This document shows, piece by piece, positions 13,904-14,052 of a DNA stretch of 14,052 nucleotides. Both the position numbers and the translations under genes were made by a program. Positions within the stretch are counted from its first letter, which is position 1. Each line of letters opens with the position of its first letter. The DNA lies in NCBI GenBank assembly GCA_916720335.1, contig CAKAQU010000036.1, positions 1-14,052 on the forward strand. The letters run 5' to 3'. Source of the DNA: an uncultured Moraxella sp. Its GTDB lineage: Bacteria; Pseudomonadota; Gammaproteobacteria; Pseudomonadales; Moraxellaceae. Below the pieces are notes generated by a model that was given only the letters and a program-made list of their open reading frames with translations, ran no database searches and was not told where the DNA came from.

Positions 13904-14052
13904 TCAAGTGTTGGTAAAACCAACCTTCTGACCAATTGCACTATTGTCTCGTCACGACAGCCACCAACTGACATTCCTGCCCATAATGATAACAAATCAG
14001 GATTGTCAGTTTTTGCACCATGCGCTCGCAGTGGTTTGGTCATGGCATTTAG
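13900..14052 (-). CDS. Probable nitronate monooxygenase, C-terminal 50 residues only
   Basis: A minus-strand frame is open from the window edge to a TAA at 13902-13900, giving 50 residues; the 5' part lies beyond the window. The segment TKPLRAHG..DNPDLLSLWAGMSVG, followed by a helical LVRRL end, resembles the C-terminus of FMN-dependent nitronate monooxygenases (2-nitropropane dioxygenase type), where PLR...SPLWAGQ is typical. These enzymes oxidise alkyl nitronates. The FMN-binding barrel is not in view, so this is a family-level guess from a short piece. Its stop overlaps the amidase stop on the opposite strand, and no terminator separates the two. Confidence 0.65.
   Translation of the reverse strand, partial: LNAMTKPLRAHGAKTDNPDLLSLWAGMSVGGCRDETIVQLVRRLVLPTLD

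Noticed and set aside
1..14052. CRISPR array, tRNA or rRNA genes, insertion sequence, toxin-antitoxin or phage-defence genes
   Set aside because: None of the expected repeats, cloverleaf sequences, transposase motifs or paired small genes was seen on either strand.

Overview
The window reads as an AT-rich chromosomal segment of a Gram-negative gammaproteobacterium. Moraxellaceae (Moraxella/Faucicola/Psychrobacter-like) is my best guess from gene content and protein flavour; this is inference, since no rRNA or other species marker is present. Support for a Gram-negative host comes from the System I cytochrome c maturation genes (ccmC, ccmD, ccmE), a typical gammaproteobacterial XerC and several lipobox-bearing lipoproteins.

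Layout. (1) 1-827, plus: the 3' two-thirds of glyA, ending at a bidirectional terminator shared with the facing ccm genes. (2) 888-2443, minus: a compact ccmC-ccmD-ccmE operon for haem delivery to the chaperone CcmE, with a recognisable extended -10 promoter. (3) 2622-7742, plus: a six-gene polar amino-acid ABC importer in the order ATPase, three tandem paralogous lipoprotein substrate-binding proteins, then two HisQ/HisM-like permeases. One ATPase and one permease pair appear to be served by three receptors with differing pocket residues. A 192-bp gap between receptors 2 and 3 contains hairpins that could act as an attenuator. (4) 8033-8674, minus: an unrecognised helical lipoprotein. (5) 8675-9132: a 458-bp stretch without a gene that holds the promoter and leader of (6) 9133-9504, plus: an unrecognised small exported protein with two cysteines. 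(7) 9568-10563, minus: xerC, the chromosome-dimer resolution recombinase. (8) 10649-13903, plus: a tightly packed set of a membrane-anchored metallo-beta-lactamase-fold hydrolase (NAPE-PLD/RomA-like), a MATE exporter and a lipoprotein N-acetylmuramoyl-L-alanine amidase. (9) 13900-14052, minus: the C-terminal end of a probable nitronate monooxygenase whose stop codon overlaps the amidase stop.

Most of the window is ordinary housekeeping and transport. I see no phage, transposase, CRISPR array, toxin-antitoxin or defence system. The parts most worth following up are the three-receptor importer with its internal attenuator-like leader, and the two unrecognised exported proteins around 8.0-9.5 kb. 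Several start codons are chosen from promoter, ribosome-binding-site or overlap evidence and differ from the longest open frame; these are explained in the entries.
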